64,000 nucleotides of DNA from assembly GCA_018894105.1 (NCBI GenBank), contig CM032123.1:27009744-27073743 (forward strand). The letters are read 5' to 3'. The notes under the pieces were generated by a model. The model had not been told where the DNA came from. It searched no databases and worked only from the letters and a program-made list of their open reading frames with translations. The DNA is from Jacaranda mimosifolia (Eukaryota > Streptophyta > Magnoliopsida > Lamiales > Bignoniaceae). Shown piece after piece: positions 1-11,332 of this stretch. Both the position numbers and the translations under genes were made by a program. Numbering within the stretch: the stretch's first letter is position 1; every line of letters starts with the position of its first letter.

Positions 1-745
1 TATCAGCGATATACTAGGGATACTTCTGAGCATGAGCGATGTGCTAAGGATACTCCTAGGCATCTACAGTATATCAAGCTATCGTGCTTAGGTAAGATTA
101 ACTGAATGGAATAAGGAGTGTTTGGTACATAAGTTCTGTTATGATCTATTAAACTGCATTAGTTAATTGAGTCTGTTTTACTTGACTGTATGCTGACTAC
201 CTATAATCTGATTTGTTTGTAATTTGTTCTTGACTATAATCTCTCGATATATCCCTATTCTGACAGTTAATTGATGATTTGTTGAGTTCATTCTTCCTTG
301 ACAGATCCCTACTGCTTGTTGTTGAAATTATCCCTCACTAAGTCCTTTAGACTTACCTCCTGTATTATCCATGTTTTTCCCAGACAGGGATTAAGTGATG
401 GGCTTGGACTCCAGGTTGGATCGACAAATACATTTTGTAATGAAATAGATATGTGCATCTGCTGATGGGTATACTTGGGCATTTTGTTATAACTTAGAGA
501 CGTTGTGATATGTTATGATTGAATTAAATATTTGCAGTATGTATATATTATGTCAAATGTTATGGGATCAACTGTGGTATGTAAGTAACACTTTTGTAGA
601 AGTTTGCTTAAGATTGAAATCTGTTGTTGTCTCTGACAAATTTGAAAAATTTTATGATGGGCCTATTGATTGTCTTATGGGTTAGATTTAAGGCTGAACT
701 TGTGACATCTCAGCTTAGGGGTTATCCTAAGTAGGGTGCCATGAC
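1..745 (+). mobile_element. 3' part of a Ty3/gypsy LTR (gypsy-A-related family)
   Basis: The stretch is the reverse-complement relative of gypsy-A LTR sequence at about 14030-15580. Matching landmarks are the repeated TAGGCATC/GATGTGCTA motifs at 1-70, the 'ccctcactaagtcctttagac' type block at 330-355 and the terminal 'cttaggggttatcctaag' block at 710-735. No primer-binding site follows the end near 745, so this looks like a 3' LTR or a solo LTR whose beginning lies left of the window. The 40 bases from 746 to 784 before copia-1 hold nothing recognisable. Confidence 0.7.
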
Positions 746-1949
746 TTGTGTTTAGTAGTTTTAAGCTTAGTTAATTTAAGTATCTGTTGGAATAGTGCCC
801 GGCAAACCAATCAGATTGGCCTTGTAAAAGCTATTTCCTTGTAAAATAATCTTAATTGAATGATATTCTTTATATAGCCACCTTCATCTTAAGCTTCATA
901 TTACTTCACTTCCATTTGGATGAAGCCCTTAGATCACACATGACTATAGGACTTGGTTCGATGACCATAGAATAAGTCTTACACGATCGTGATCTTAAAT
1001 CTTCCAAGTCATAGAATCTTATAAGATAGAGCATCTAAGATCCAGATAGACTTGCACTAACGATGCATAAATCCAAGAGTTGGACATTGCTCCGTTCCAT
1101 GAGCAACCGTATGAGATACGGGTACATGTTAGTGGGTGCTTGTTAGAAAACAAGGCACTGAAGACCATCCAAAGAATCCACTAGATAGCCATAGTGGCAA
1201 GTCGATAGTGATCAATTCTCTCGCTTACGCTAGTGCATATTATTAGTCCTCTGACCTGAGGATCCATGGTAACATTGCGTCCAGTCCTCGTGCTTTGACT
1301 CTTCCTTGACCACTTAGCGGGTCTTTTGGGTTGAGGTTTGGTAGGAGCTACTTGGCATGGAGGTTTGTGATATCCAAGATGGAATCTGATGCATCTCCTA
1401 TGTGTTCTATAATGATCGATTCTAAGAAATCCTTGCGCAAGGTGGTGTGACAATTTGGAAAATGAGTTTTCCAAAGGTGAGGTCACACAAGGGAATCGAA
1501 CATTGAGAATAGAGACATAGTATTGAGGCTATTAGGGAGCCGACATATATCTTGCCCTAGGCCTCTTTCGGGAGATAGGAGACGGAAGGACGGTAATTTC
1601 ATGGTACGCATAAAGCTATGATGGTTCTCCAAAATATTTATTTTGGCCAATTAGTTGGGTTCCATGGGCTTGAGGTTGAACATCAACCATGGAGATTGGG
1701 TACTCTTCAATTAATGAGATTAATTGAATTGAGTCGATTAGTTTAAAATGAGTTTTAAACTAAAATGAATATAAGATATTCAAAAGTCACAAAGAGTTGT
1801 GAGCTCATGTCCAATGAATGGTAAAACCTATTGGGTCACACACAAAAGCCAAATAGCTTCCAAAATTGGTAGAGCAATTTTCCAAGTGTTGGAAAAATCA
1901 CCCTTTAGTGACCAATTTTCAAGGTTCCAATCTAACGGTCAATTTTGTT

Positions 1950-2290
1950 TTGATTAATTTAAGTGTTAAATTAATCAACTAATTTAAGAGTTAAATTAGA
2001 TCAATAATTAAGGAGTTAATTATTTGGTACCATATTGACCATCAATTAGACAAGTTGACTGAAAGAGTTAAGTTGACTAATTTAAGCTTAAGAGTTAAGC
2101 TTGTTTGATTTAAGAGTTAAATCAAAGGTTAATTAATTAAATTAAAGTATTTAATTTAATTAATGGGAAGAATAATTTCTGGAGGGAAAATTTAAATGAA
2201 GTGTTCATTTAAATTAGCATCTTTATTAATTTGGAATTAGATTCCAAATGAAATTGAAATGCACTTGAAATTCAAGTAAGACTTGAATTT
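1950..2290. other. chain of nine short-loop hairpins in copia-1 5' LTR U3
   Basis: Successive perfect inverted repeats, each with a 3-4 base loop: 1950-1978 (13-bp stem, loop GTG), 1979-1999 (9, GAG), 2003-2024 (9, GGAG), 2084-2102 (8, GAG), 2104-2126 (10, GAG), 2132-2164 (15, GTA), 2189-2215 (12, GTG), 2229-2249 (9, TAG), 2268-2290 (10, AAG). A weaker tenth lies near 2055-2080. The same chain occurs in the 3' LTR at 9972-10312, where only one stem base is changed. The array sits just upstream of the TATA-like box, so it belongs to U3 and would be transcribed at the RNA 3' end. Function unknown. Confidence 0.85.
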
Positions 2291-2372
2291 GAATTTTGCC
2301 AACTTGGCATGCTACTTGGGTGGTCACCTTGAGGAAGGTGTGATGCCAACTAGCATCACAGCTTCTACCCTC

Positions 2373-2381
2373 TATATATAG
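2373..2381 (+). promoter_or_regulatory. TATA-like box of copia-1 5' LTR
   Basis: TATATATAG follows a 'ctaccctc' pyrimidine stretch. In the 3' LTR the matching site near 10394 reads ACATATAG, so that copy has a weakened box. It is the best core-promoter candidate in the LTR. No transcript evidence is available. Confidence 0.5.
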
Positions 2382-3003
2382 ATATAGAGAGCATGCAAAA
2401 TTCAAAATTAATTGCTGAAAGTGTGAGAATTAGATTCTTGCATTCTCTCCAAAATCTGTCTCTCCATGCATTGCATCATGAGTTGAAGCTTTGCATTTCT
2501 TCTTTTTCCAAACCTAAAAATTAGCCTCCTCTACCTCATTTTCTCCTATCTAACTTCAGATTCTACTGACATGAAACTGGAAGATTTTTTGGTGTGTGGA
2601 TCATATCAATAGAGGCAAAGCACTTGACTTGTTCGGTTTTGGAGATCCAACTGCAGCAGCTTCCGGTTGGAGAATTTTTCTGGAGCGATCTAGAATGATT
2701 TTTGGCTCCAATTTTTATAGTAGGTTCCCCTATGTTTTGAGGTGTTTCATATTTAATTTCGTGAATTTTTGAGCAGTTTATCCTGGGCAATTGTTGTCAT
2801 CTTTCTGCTGTGCCAGTTCTGGACAGTTTCTGGACTCGTGAGAGATAGTTGATCTTCTCCTTGATTTTAAGCTACAAAACTTAATTCCTCATCCTAATCT
2901 AGATCTATAGAATGATTAGATCATTGGGAGCTCAAGTATCTTCGTTAATTTCAAGTTTATGAAGTTTTGATTTATGGATCCTAATGCTACTCTAGCCTTC
3001 AAG

Positions 3004-3016
3004 TGGTATCGGAGCC
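3004..3016 (+). other. copia-1 primer-binding site (initiator-Met tRNA type)
   Basis: TGGTATCGGAGCC lies 2 bases after the LTR end. It differs by one base from the usual TGGTATCAGAGC class of plant elements primed by initiator Met tRNA. Confidence 0.9.
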
Positions 3017-4985
3017 TTTTTCATGCTATGTTTTGGATTATTGTTTGATTGATTCATGTGATGAATTGATCAATATCACCAAATACTTGATCCAATCCAT
3101 GGATTTGAGTGTTTGGATGATGATGCTTTTGGCTCTATTGCTTGATGAATTGAAAGCGTGTTTTAATGTGATTTAAGCATTAATTCATGTTTTAGTATGT
3201 TTCTATTCATAGAAGATAAATGTTGAATGTTGATTTAGCATCTATTGATGTTATATGGTGATATAACATGTTGATATTTGATCTAAAGAGTTTGGGTCAT
3301 TTTTGGATCCAATGTGATTGGAGTTTTGTTGGAGATTTTTGAAGAATACGATTCTTATTTGAATTTGATTTTTGAAGCTTGATTGAACACTTAAATTTCC
3401 AGTTTTAAAATGTGTTTTAGATCTGGAAATTGGTCCATAATGTGTGATTTAATGTTTAGAATGAGTTCTAGTATTTTTGGTGCACAAAAGTTGAGCCAAA
3501 AATAGCCTAACTTGCCTTTGACCCAAAACAGGGGCTGCTGCCGGCTTTGGTGCACATTGGCAGGGCTGTGACCGAAACTTACTGCCCAGCCATGTGCTTG
3601 CCTCGGCCAGCAGTGCCCAGTCATGGGTTGGGTGAGTTTTTGTGCAATTTTTGGGCTCCTTTGGTGACTAGAAATAATGTTAAATCATGTGTTATGGATG
3701 CACAAGTGTTGTGCAAGTTCTTAATATAATGTTTGACTTTTTTCAAGCTCCTTAAATCTTGTTAAAGTTTATCTCATAGTTGTATAAGTGTTATGCTTGT
3801 TCAATTATTTGTTTATGAGATAAACATTTAATTGTTAGAATTAATTGTTAATTCTAGATATATTTATTGTTCATTTAATTGTTGAATGAATGACGAATGA
3901 ATGGGGATGATCATGAGCCTTTAACATTGATTTTATATGTTTCAAGTTGTTGAAATGGGTTGTATTAAATTGGGGCTTGCATGCCTCTTTATTTCTACCT
4001 TGTAAATGTTATGAGAGTAGAATCACTAGGAGTGATGATTTCTTTCTCATATAAAAGTTACATGGAGCAAAGGAGACCATGGAGGCATGGAGACTTTTGA
4101 AGGCCCATGAATGTATGTGATACACTCATGTAATAGCCAAATTTAATCAACCCACCTAAAATCAACTAGGTGGTGCACCTATAGCTCTAAGTGCACCACT
4201 TAGTTAGGCTCATGGTCATCCCACCCTAGGAGCATGCTAGACGCATTTACTTATTTATACTTTCCATATCCTATTTATGCATGAGATGCATGGTTAGGAT
4301 ATAGAAAACCTAAATAAGAAGATAAAATGATGAGATCTTTGCAAGCAAAAAGCCTCCACTTAGAATGTTTAAGTGCTTTTCAAATATTAAGTCAAAATGG
4401 ATACAAATTAAAAGAGTTTTAATTAATCCAAGCCTTCTACCAATATTATATGGCATGATGATGCTACCACCTTTGTGTGATATACATTCGGTCATGGGGG
4501 TCATACTTAGGTGGAAAGCTGTGACCATACACTTTGGATGAGATGCACATTTGATTTGGGAACGCCCATACATTTACACTCAATCACGGAGGATGTTGTG
4601 ATGCCTGTCTCGAATCAAAGTTTGATTGGTAGGTTTGAATTAACACTGAGTAATGTAGAGGTCATCTATCAAGGGATCTACATGAAATGGTGAGGCAAAA
4701 TATATCAAGAATTGCATGAGATGCAATTAGCAAAAATTGCTTACCTTTGGATTGCTCGTGGATATACATCCGGTCACGAGGGTCCACTAGCAAGCTTTAG
4801 GATCTTGATTCGCACTAGGAAATGTGATTTCCCGAATTCTTCTAGAGGGTGAAAGATTTGTAAAATAGTGGGAGGAAAATATGCTTGAAAGACCATGAAC
4901 ATGTTTTTAATATCAAATTCAATCACATGCTTATTCTCTTTTTTGCCTTTGAGGATTTGTGAAATCTCAAGAATGTTTTAATGTT
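3017..4985 (+). other. copia-1 untranslated leader, no gene seen
   Basis: About 2 kb between the primer-binding site and the first gag similarity. A GC-richer patch lies at 3520-3650. A 22-base motif containing 'gatatacatycggtca' occurs twice, at 4479-4500 and 4761-4782. Small ORFs here (for example 3547-3729) show no recognisable domain. Confidence 0.6.
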
Positions 4986-5690
4986 CCACCCAATGTTATT
5001 TTGGAAACCAATAAACCAATCGGGCCAAACTTCCACGATTGACTTAACCTCAAAAATTGTTCTAGATTCCTAGAAATGGATAGATGTCCTATATCAAGGT
5101 GCTCCAAACCCCATCGGGATTAAAAGTAGATCAAGAGACAAGTGAAAAGTTCATGAATTAGGTTTAGGATCGTCTTATCCCATAGTCTCATGATGGCATC
5201 TACAAACTTTAAAAGTCTCAAAGATACATGAATAGTAGCTTGGTTAAAGTTTACAAGAGTTGTAAAGCAAACAAGGTATGAGAGGTTCATGGTGTCAAAA
5301 GAGATTTTTTCAAGCTAGGATGAATGTGAAGTCTTGTGTCATCGACTACGGTCTAAAGATGAATAAGCTTGGAGAAGCTTTTTCTACTTGGTTGTCGTGA
5401 TGGACAATGATCTCCATAAGGATTTGATCCTTACATCCTCGCTAAGTTTTATTGATCAAAGTGTTGATCTAGATGGAGACTACCACGAAAAGGCCAAACC
5501 TTTGACACTTGTTTCCTCCTCCAAGTCTATGGGCCATAGGGGTGCTAGAAAGGGAGGTAAAAGGAAGAAAAGTTATTCCTCCAAGGGAAAACAACTATTA
5601 AACGCATCCGATGGAGTCAAGAAGATTATAGAGGAAATAGTCGATTTTATTTGTTTCTACTTTAGCTAGATAGGCCATTGAAAGCCATTA
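4986..5690 (+). pseudogene. gag: copia-1 gag remnant
   Basis: Fragments in shifting frames match the copia gag (UBN2-type) pattern. Near 5060-5120 the reading frame gives KIVLDS, WIDVLYQGAPNP, like the N-terminal gag region. Around 5388-5640 an open segment ends in a lysine/glycine-rich basic stretch (RKGGKRKKS) and then a broken zinc-knuckle-like segment near 5655-5690. Gag would form the nucleocapsid that packages element RNA. Several stops and frame changes mean no functional protein. The true start codon is not identifiable. Confidence 0.65.
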
Positions 5691-5744
5691 TGCAAGGAAT
5701 ACCTTGCAACCCTTTGGAATGGTACATACTTTATTGAAATGCAT

Positions 5745-6170
5745 TTAAGGATTAATTCTTCCTCGTGGATATGTGATATCGCATGTGGTTCTTATGTTTA
5801 TAAGTTGTTACAAAGAATACGAAAGAATAATAAAACTAAGTGATGTGCATATGATCCACCACCTTGGCTAAGGAGCAAGAGTTGTGACTAAAGCCGAAGG
5901 CATATAATAAGTTGGGCCTAGGGAACTTCATAATTGTATTGACCCTTGTTATTATGTTCCATATATTGTTGAGAACATTATTTCAAATTCTCTTTTTTGA
6001 TAGTGAAGGATTTGATCCTTCTATATCAAATGGGAGATTGAAGGCATTAAAGAATGGGTTCTTTAATTGCTTATGGTACACTTAACAAAGGATTATACAT
6101 ATTGGATTCTCAACTATCACTAATGCACTTTCAACAAAGTAAGAAAATTAGATATCCAAGAAGATGTCAT
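5745..6170 (+). pseudogene. copia-1 protease remnant
   Basis: The segment after gag reads SSSWICDIACGSYV, corresponding to the copia aspartic-protease start (W-x-x-D-[ST]-G/A-C). The region between it and the integrase zinc domain has the expected length of about 400 bp but is broken by stops and at least one frameshift. The protease would process the Gag-Pol polyprotein. Identification rests on position and the short motif, so it is tentative. Confidence 0.5.
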
Positions 6171-7034
6171 TCTTTGGCATGCAAGACTTGGTCATATCTC
6201 TAAGAATAGGATGAGCAAGTTAGAAGCTCCTAAAGCACTAAATGTTAGTGGCATTGAGGATCTTCCTACTTGTGAATCTTATTTAAAGGGAAAAATAATT
6301 AAAGCTCCTTTTGTAGGACAAATGGAGCACTCCATAAGCCTTATGGATTTGATCGATACGGATGTTTGTGGACCACTAAGAGTTAGTGGGAAAGGAGGCT
6401 ATTGCTACTTCATCACCTTAATCGATGACTATAGTCGATTCGGACATGTGTTTCTTATGAAGAACAAGTCTAAAGCCTTTGAAAAGTTCAAAGCGTATAG
6501 GAGTGAAGTGAAAAAGCAATTGGGGCTAAGTATTAAGCTCTTCGATCGGATCGAGGAGGAGAATACTTGAGCACCGAATTCTTAGATTATCTAAAGGAGA
6601 ATGGGATTCTCTCTCAATGGACTCTACTCGGCACACGCCAAGTCAAATAGAATAGTTGAGAGGACAAACAGTACCTTGTTGGACATGGTACATTCCATGG
6701 CGAGCTTCTTCGATGTGCCTATATCCTTTAAGGGATATGCCTTGTTAACGACAGAGCAGTTACTAAGTGTAGTACCTTCAAATTTGGTGCCAAAACACCA
6801 TATGAGATATGGCATGGCAAAGCACCCTCTTGCCAATATATCATGGTTTGGGGATCTCTCGCCTACGTGAGACGAACAGTGAGAGATAAGTTGGATAGTA
6901 GATCCACCTTGTGCAAGTTTGTGGGATACCCAAGAGAGTCTATGGGTTATTATTACTTATATGATCCCTCAGAACAAAAGGTGTTTTGCTTTGAGGAACG
7001 CCACCTTTTTAGAAAAGGAATTTCTATAAGATAG
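6171..7034 (+). pseudogene. copia-1 integrase remnant
   Basis: The segment at 6173-6320 gives LWHARLGHISKNRM followed by a single remaining zinc Cys (CESYLKGK; the usual C-x-x-C second Cys is Tyr), the pre-integrase HHCC domain. The catalytic core follows at about 6330-6860 with DVCGPLRVSGKGG and FITLIDDYSRF, and an E-R-x-N segment (VERTNSTLLDM) near 6655. The C-terminal part (WGSLAYVRRTVRDKLDSR, CKFVGYP) runs to the stop at 7034. A frameshift near 6567 and others break the ORF into pieces at 6211-6570, 6601-6870 and 6843-7034. Integrase would insert the cDNA into the host chromosome. Confidence 0.85.
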
Positions 7035-7199
7035 AAAAAGGCGTTGTTGTTGAACTTGGTGAAGTTCAAGATAATCATAAAATCCCACAAGCGGTAGAAA
7101 CAAATATATATAAAAAAGCCTTGCACACAACCTCTAAGAAGGTCGGACCGAACCAAGAAGCACCCCAAAAATTTGGATTTCTTCATGAAATGGGCCAAT

Positions 7200-7970
7200 C
7201 GGATAGCGATTTGAAGACCTATGAGGGATGTTGGACATAGATTCGGGATGTTGGCTTGAATCCATGAAATCCGAAATAGAATCCATGTACTCAAACAAAG
7301 TATGGACTTTGGTAGATCCACTAAAGGGAATAGTTCCCGTTGCTTGCGAGTAGATCTATAAGTGAAAGCTTGAAGTAAATGGAGAAGTGGTGACTTTTTA
7401 GGCCCGACTAGCGGCAAAAGGTTACACTGAAAGACTCAGTATCGATTTCGAGGAAACTTTTTCACCGGTTGCTATGCCTAAGTCCATTCGGATTCAACTT
7501 GCCGTAGCTGCATATTATGACTATGAGATATGGCAAATGGATGTAAAAACTGCTTTCCTCAATGTTGACGTTGAAGAAGAAATCTATATAGAGCAACCAT
7601 AAGGTTTTACGTCCAAGGGGAGTAAGCAAAATGTTTGCAAACTCCAGAGATCCATTTATGGACTTAAACAAGCATCCCGAAGTTGGAACATGCATTTTGA
7701 CAAAACAGCCAAATCATTTGGCTTTGTCAAAAAATGTGTATGGACCATGTATGTACAAGAAGGCTAGTAGGAGTAGTATACAGTTTATTGTGCTTTATGT
7801 CGATGACACCCTTCTTATTGGGAATGAGGTAGGAATGTTAGAGTGTACTAAAGCGTGGTTATCTACACAATTCTCCATGAAGGATTTGGGATAAGCATCT
7901 TACGTATTGGGAATACGTATCTATAGAGATAGATCTAAGAGGATCTTGGGTTTATCCCAAACCCTGTACA
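7200..7970 (+). pseudogene. copia-1 reverse transcriptase remnant
   Basis: A copia reverse transcriptase split over frames. The segment around 7530-7600 corresponds to the conserved Q-M-D-V-K-x-A-F-L region. The catalytic YVDD motif is kept at about 7797-7808 (LYVDDTLLIGN), in the ORF 7631-7894 that ends in MKDLG. Multiple stops at 7300-7620 and after 7890 inactivate it. In an active element this enzyme copies the RNA genome into cDNA. Confidence 0.85.
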
Positions 7971-7996
7971 TTGACTAGATACTAAAGAGGTTTAGT

Positions 7997-8785
7997 ATGG
8001 AAGAATTCAAGAAGGGATTTCTTCCCACGGGACATGGCATTCGTCTCTCAAAGTCTATGGCCCCTAGGATTGAGGTAGAGAAACGAATGATGTCTCACAT
8101 ACCTTATGCCTCCGCTATTGGTAGCATAATGTATGCAGTTCAATGTATAAGACTGAATGTGGCACACTCAGTAAGTGTTAAGAGTAGGTTCCAATCCAAT
8201 TCCAATGAAAGCCACTGGATAGCCGTTAAAGCAATCCTTGAGTACTTGAAAAGGACTAAGGACTCATTTTTAGTATATGGTAATAGAGAATTGAAACTAG
8301 AGAGGTTTTCGAATTCAAGTTTCCAACCCGATGTAGGTAACCTCAAATCTACTTTTGGATTTATATTTTGCCTCAATGGCAGCGCGGTGAGTTGGAAGAG
8401 TTTCAACAACACACCACGGCCGAGACAACCACTGAGGTGAAATAATTTGGTGTTTTGGAAACGCAAAAGAAGGTGTTTGGATAAAACTTCATCCAAGAGT
8501 TGGATGTAGTGCCTAGCGTACATGAGCCCACAATTGTCTTTAGAAGATAAATTTTGGACTTGAGCCAAGTCTCATCAGTGATCCAAACACGATAAATGCG
8601 TTATCATTTGGTATATAATATCAAATTGATAGAGGCGACAACTGAGTGGACAAAGTTTCCTGAGAAGAGAATTTAGTAGAACCACTGTCTAAACCCCTAA
8701 TAGCAAAAGGTATTTGAAGAACATCTTGAAAAGATGGATCTCAAGGCCATGGGGGCATTGGCTTTAGAGCAATTGGGAGATTGTT
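7997..8785 (+). pseudogene. copia-1 RNase H remnant
   Basis: An open segment 7997-8440 holds the connection and RNase H start, including ILEYLKRTKDSFLVYG and FCLNGSAVSWKSF, both typical of copia. Frameshifts follow. The C-terminal tail resumes in another frame with HLEKMDLKAMGALALEQLG just before the purine tract, where copia pol normally ends. RNase H would remove the RNA strand during cDNA synthesis. Confidence 0.8.
8768..8781 (+). other. copia-1 polypurine tract
   Basis: 'gagcaattgggaga' directly precedes TGTTGG of the 3' LTR, the usual copia plus-strand primer position. The tract has two pyrimidines more than the common AAGTGGGAGA form. Confidence 0.75.
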
Positions 8786-11020
8786 GGAATAGTACCTGGC
8801 AAGCCAATCAGATTGCCCTTGTAAAAGCTATTTCCTTGTAAAATAATCTTCATTGAATGATATTCTTTATATGGCCACCATCATCTTATGCTTCATATTA
8901 CTTCACTTGCATTTGGATGAAGCCCTTAGATCATACATGACTATGGGACTTGGTTCGATGACCATGGAATAAGTCTTACATGGTCATGATCTTAAATCTT
9001 CCAAGTCATAGGATCTTACGAGACGGGGTATCTAAGATCCGGATAGACTTGCACTAACGATGCATAAATCTAAGAGTTGGACATTGCTTTGTTCCATGAG
9101 CAACCGTATTAGATAAGGGTATATGTTAATGGGTGCTTGTTAGAGAACAAGGCATTGAAGACCATCCGAAGAATCCACTAGTTAGTCATAGTGCCAAGTC
9201 GATAGTGATCAATTCTCCCACTTACGCTAGTGCATATTATTAGTCCTCTAACCTGAGGATCCATGGTAATCTTTTGTCCGGTCCTCATGCTGTGACTCTT
9301 CCTTGACCATTTAGCGGGTCTTTCGGGTTGAGGTTGGGTAAGAGCTACTTGGCATGGAGGTTTGTGAGATCCAAGATGGAATCCGACTCCTTGCTTTTGT
9401 GAATGGCGAGTGCATCTCCTATGTGTTCTATAATGATCAATTCCAAGAAATCCTTGCGCAAGGGGGTTTGACAATTTGGAAAATGAGTTTTCCAAATGTG
9501 AGGTCACACAAGGGAATCAAACATTGAGAATAGAAACATAGTATTGAGGCTACTAGGGAGCCGACAAATATCTTGCCCTAGGCCTCTTTCGGGGAGATAG
9601 GAGACGGAAGGACTGTATTTGCATGGTACGCGTACAGCTATGATGGTTCTCCAAAATATTCATTTCGGCCAATTAGTTAGGTTCCATGGGCTTGAGATTG
9701 GACATCAACCATGGAGATTGGATACTCTTCAATTAATGAGATTAATTGAATTGAGTCGATTAGTTTAAAAGGAGTTTTAATCTAAAATGAATATAAGATA
9801 TTCAAAAGTTATAAAGAGTTGTGAGCCCATGTCCAATGAATGGTAGAACCTATTGGGTCACAAAAAAAAGCCAAATAGCTTCCAAAATTGGTAGAGCAAT
9901 TTTCCAAGTGTTGGAAAAATCACCCTCTGGTGACCGATTTTCAAGGTTCCAATCTAATGGTCAATTTTGTTTTGATTAATTTAAATGTTAAATTAATCAA
10001 CTAATTTAAGAGTTAAATTAGACCAATAATTAAGGAGTTAATTATTTGGTACTGTATTGACCATAAATTGGACAAGTTGACTTAAAGAGTTAAGTTGAGT
10101 AATTTAAGCTTAAGAGTTAAGCTTGTTTGATTTAAGTATTAAATCAAACGTCAATTAATTAAATTAAAGTATTTAATTTAATTAATAGGAAGAATATTTT
10201 TGGAGGGAAAATTTAAATGAAGTGTTCATTTAAATTAGCATCTTAATTAATTTAGAATTAGATTCCAAATGAAATTGAAATGCACTTGAAATTCAAGTAA
10301 GACTTGAATTTGAATTTTGCCAACTTGGCATACCACTTGGGTGGTCACCTTGAGGAAGGTGTGATGCCAACTAGCTTCAAAACTTCTACCCTCTACATAT
10401 AGATATAGAGAGCATGCAAAATTCAAAATTAATTGATGAAAGTGTGAGAATTAGATTTTTGTATTCCCTACAAAATCTCTCTCTCCATGCAGTGCATCAT
10501 GAGTTGAAGCTTTTCATTTCTTCTTCCCAACCTAAAAATCAGACTCCTCTACCTCATTTTCTCCTCTCTAACTCCAGCTTCTAGTGACAGGAAAATGGAA
10601 GATCGTTTGGTGTGTGGATCATATCAATAGAGGCAAACCAGTTGACTTGCTCGGTTTTGGAGATCCAATAGCAGCAGCTTCCTATTGCAGAATTTTTATG
10701 GAGCGATCAAGAAATATTTTTGGCTAAAATTTTTCACAGTAGCTTCCCCTGTGTGTGGAGGTGTTCCAGATTTAATTTCATCAATTTTGGAGTAGTTTAG
10801 CCTGTGAAATTGTTGTCATCTTTCCGCTGTGCCAGTTCCAGATAGTTTCTGGACTCGTGAGAGATAGTTGATCTTCTCCTTAATTTTGAACTACAAGAGG
10901 TAATTCTTCATCCTAATCCAGATCTATAGAATGATTAGATCCTTGGGAGCTCGAGTAGCTTAGTTAATTTCAAGCTTATGAAGTTTTGATTTATGGATCC
11001 TAATGCTACTCTAGCCTTCA
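8782..11020 (+). repeat. copia-1 3' LTR (2,239 bp)
   Basis: Direct repeat of 785-3001. It carries about 22-24 extra bases near 9395-9418 relative to the 5' LTR and repeats the hairpin chain at 9972-10312. It is followed at once by the target duplication GTATC (11021-11025). Confidence 0.95.
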
Positions 11021-11039
11021 GTATCAATATGCTTTAATT

Positions 11040-11332
11040 TTGAAATGTTGAAGTATTGCCACATGCCTCCAAGGTGGATTCACAGTGGGCATTTCTTCTT
11101 GGCAACCATGTGGCCTAGGGGGACATTATAATGGGATTACTTGCATGCCATTTTCCTCCATGGAGGTTTTACTATTGGTTTTTGAGGGGCGACCATGTAT
11201 TCCCGAAGGAACTTTATAGTTGGATTAGCCGAGAAGGTGCTATCAACCCGTGGGCTTTTTGTATAGCAACCACGTATCCCCAGATAGGCCGCATAGTAGG
11301 ATTATACCAAGGTGGGGACAACATACCCAAGG
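11040..11332 (+). repeat. 49-bp minisatellite, left part
   Basis: Degenerate tandem units with the core 'catgtatccccg...ttatagtgggattatgccaaggtgg...'. The clearest unit, 11272-11320, is 49 bases. The one before it is shorter and broken. The array stops inside a unit ('aacataccc') where the inverted-repeat element begins and resumes at 22956. Confidence 0.75.

Larger units (their letters stand above)
785..3001 (+). repeat. copia-1 5' LTR (2,217 bp)
   Basis: Begins TGTTGG and ends TTCA, immediately before the primer-binding site. It pairs with 8782-11020 along its whole length. It contains an array of hairpins at 1950-2290 and a TATA-like box at 2373-2381. ORFs of about 100 codons on the minus strand near 1181-1486 (and 9178-9507 in the other LTR) are chance ORFs shared because the LTRs are copies. 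Confidence 0.95.
785..11020 (+). mobile_element. copia-1: structurally complete Ty1/copia retrotransposon
   Basis: Two long direct repeats (785-3001 and 8782-11020) start TGTTGGAATAGT and end CCTTCA. They are flanked by a perfect 5-bp target duplication GTATC at 780-784 and 11021-11025. An initiator-Met-type primer-binding site follows the first LTR and a purine-rich tract precedes the second. Inside, the domain order gag, protease, integrase, reverse transcriptase, RNase H is the Ty1/copia order. All domains carry stops or frameshifts, so the element is not autonomous now. By eye about 25-30 differences occur in the first ~330 aligned LTR bases, many of them transitions, which points to an old insertion. 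Confidence 0.95.

Noticed and set aside
1181..1486. About 100-codon minus-strand ORF shared by both copia-1 LTRs (also 9178-9507)
   Set aside because: The shared ORF follows from LTR duplication. The lengths differ by an indel and no domain or start context supports coding.
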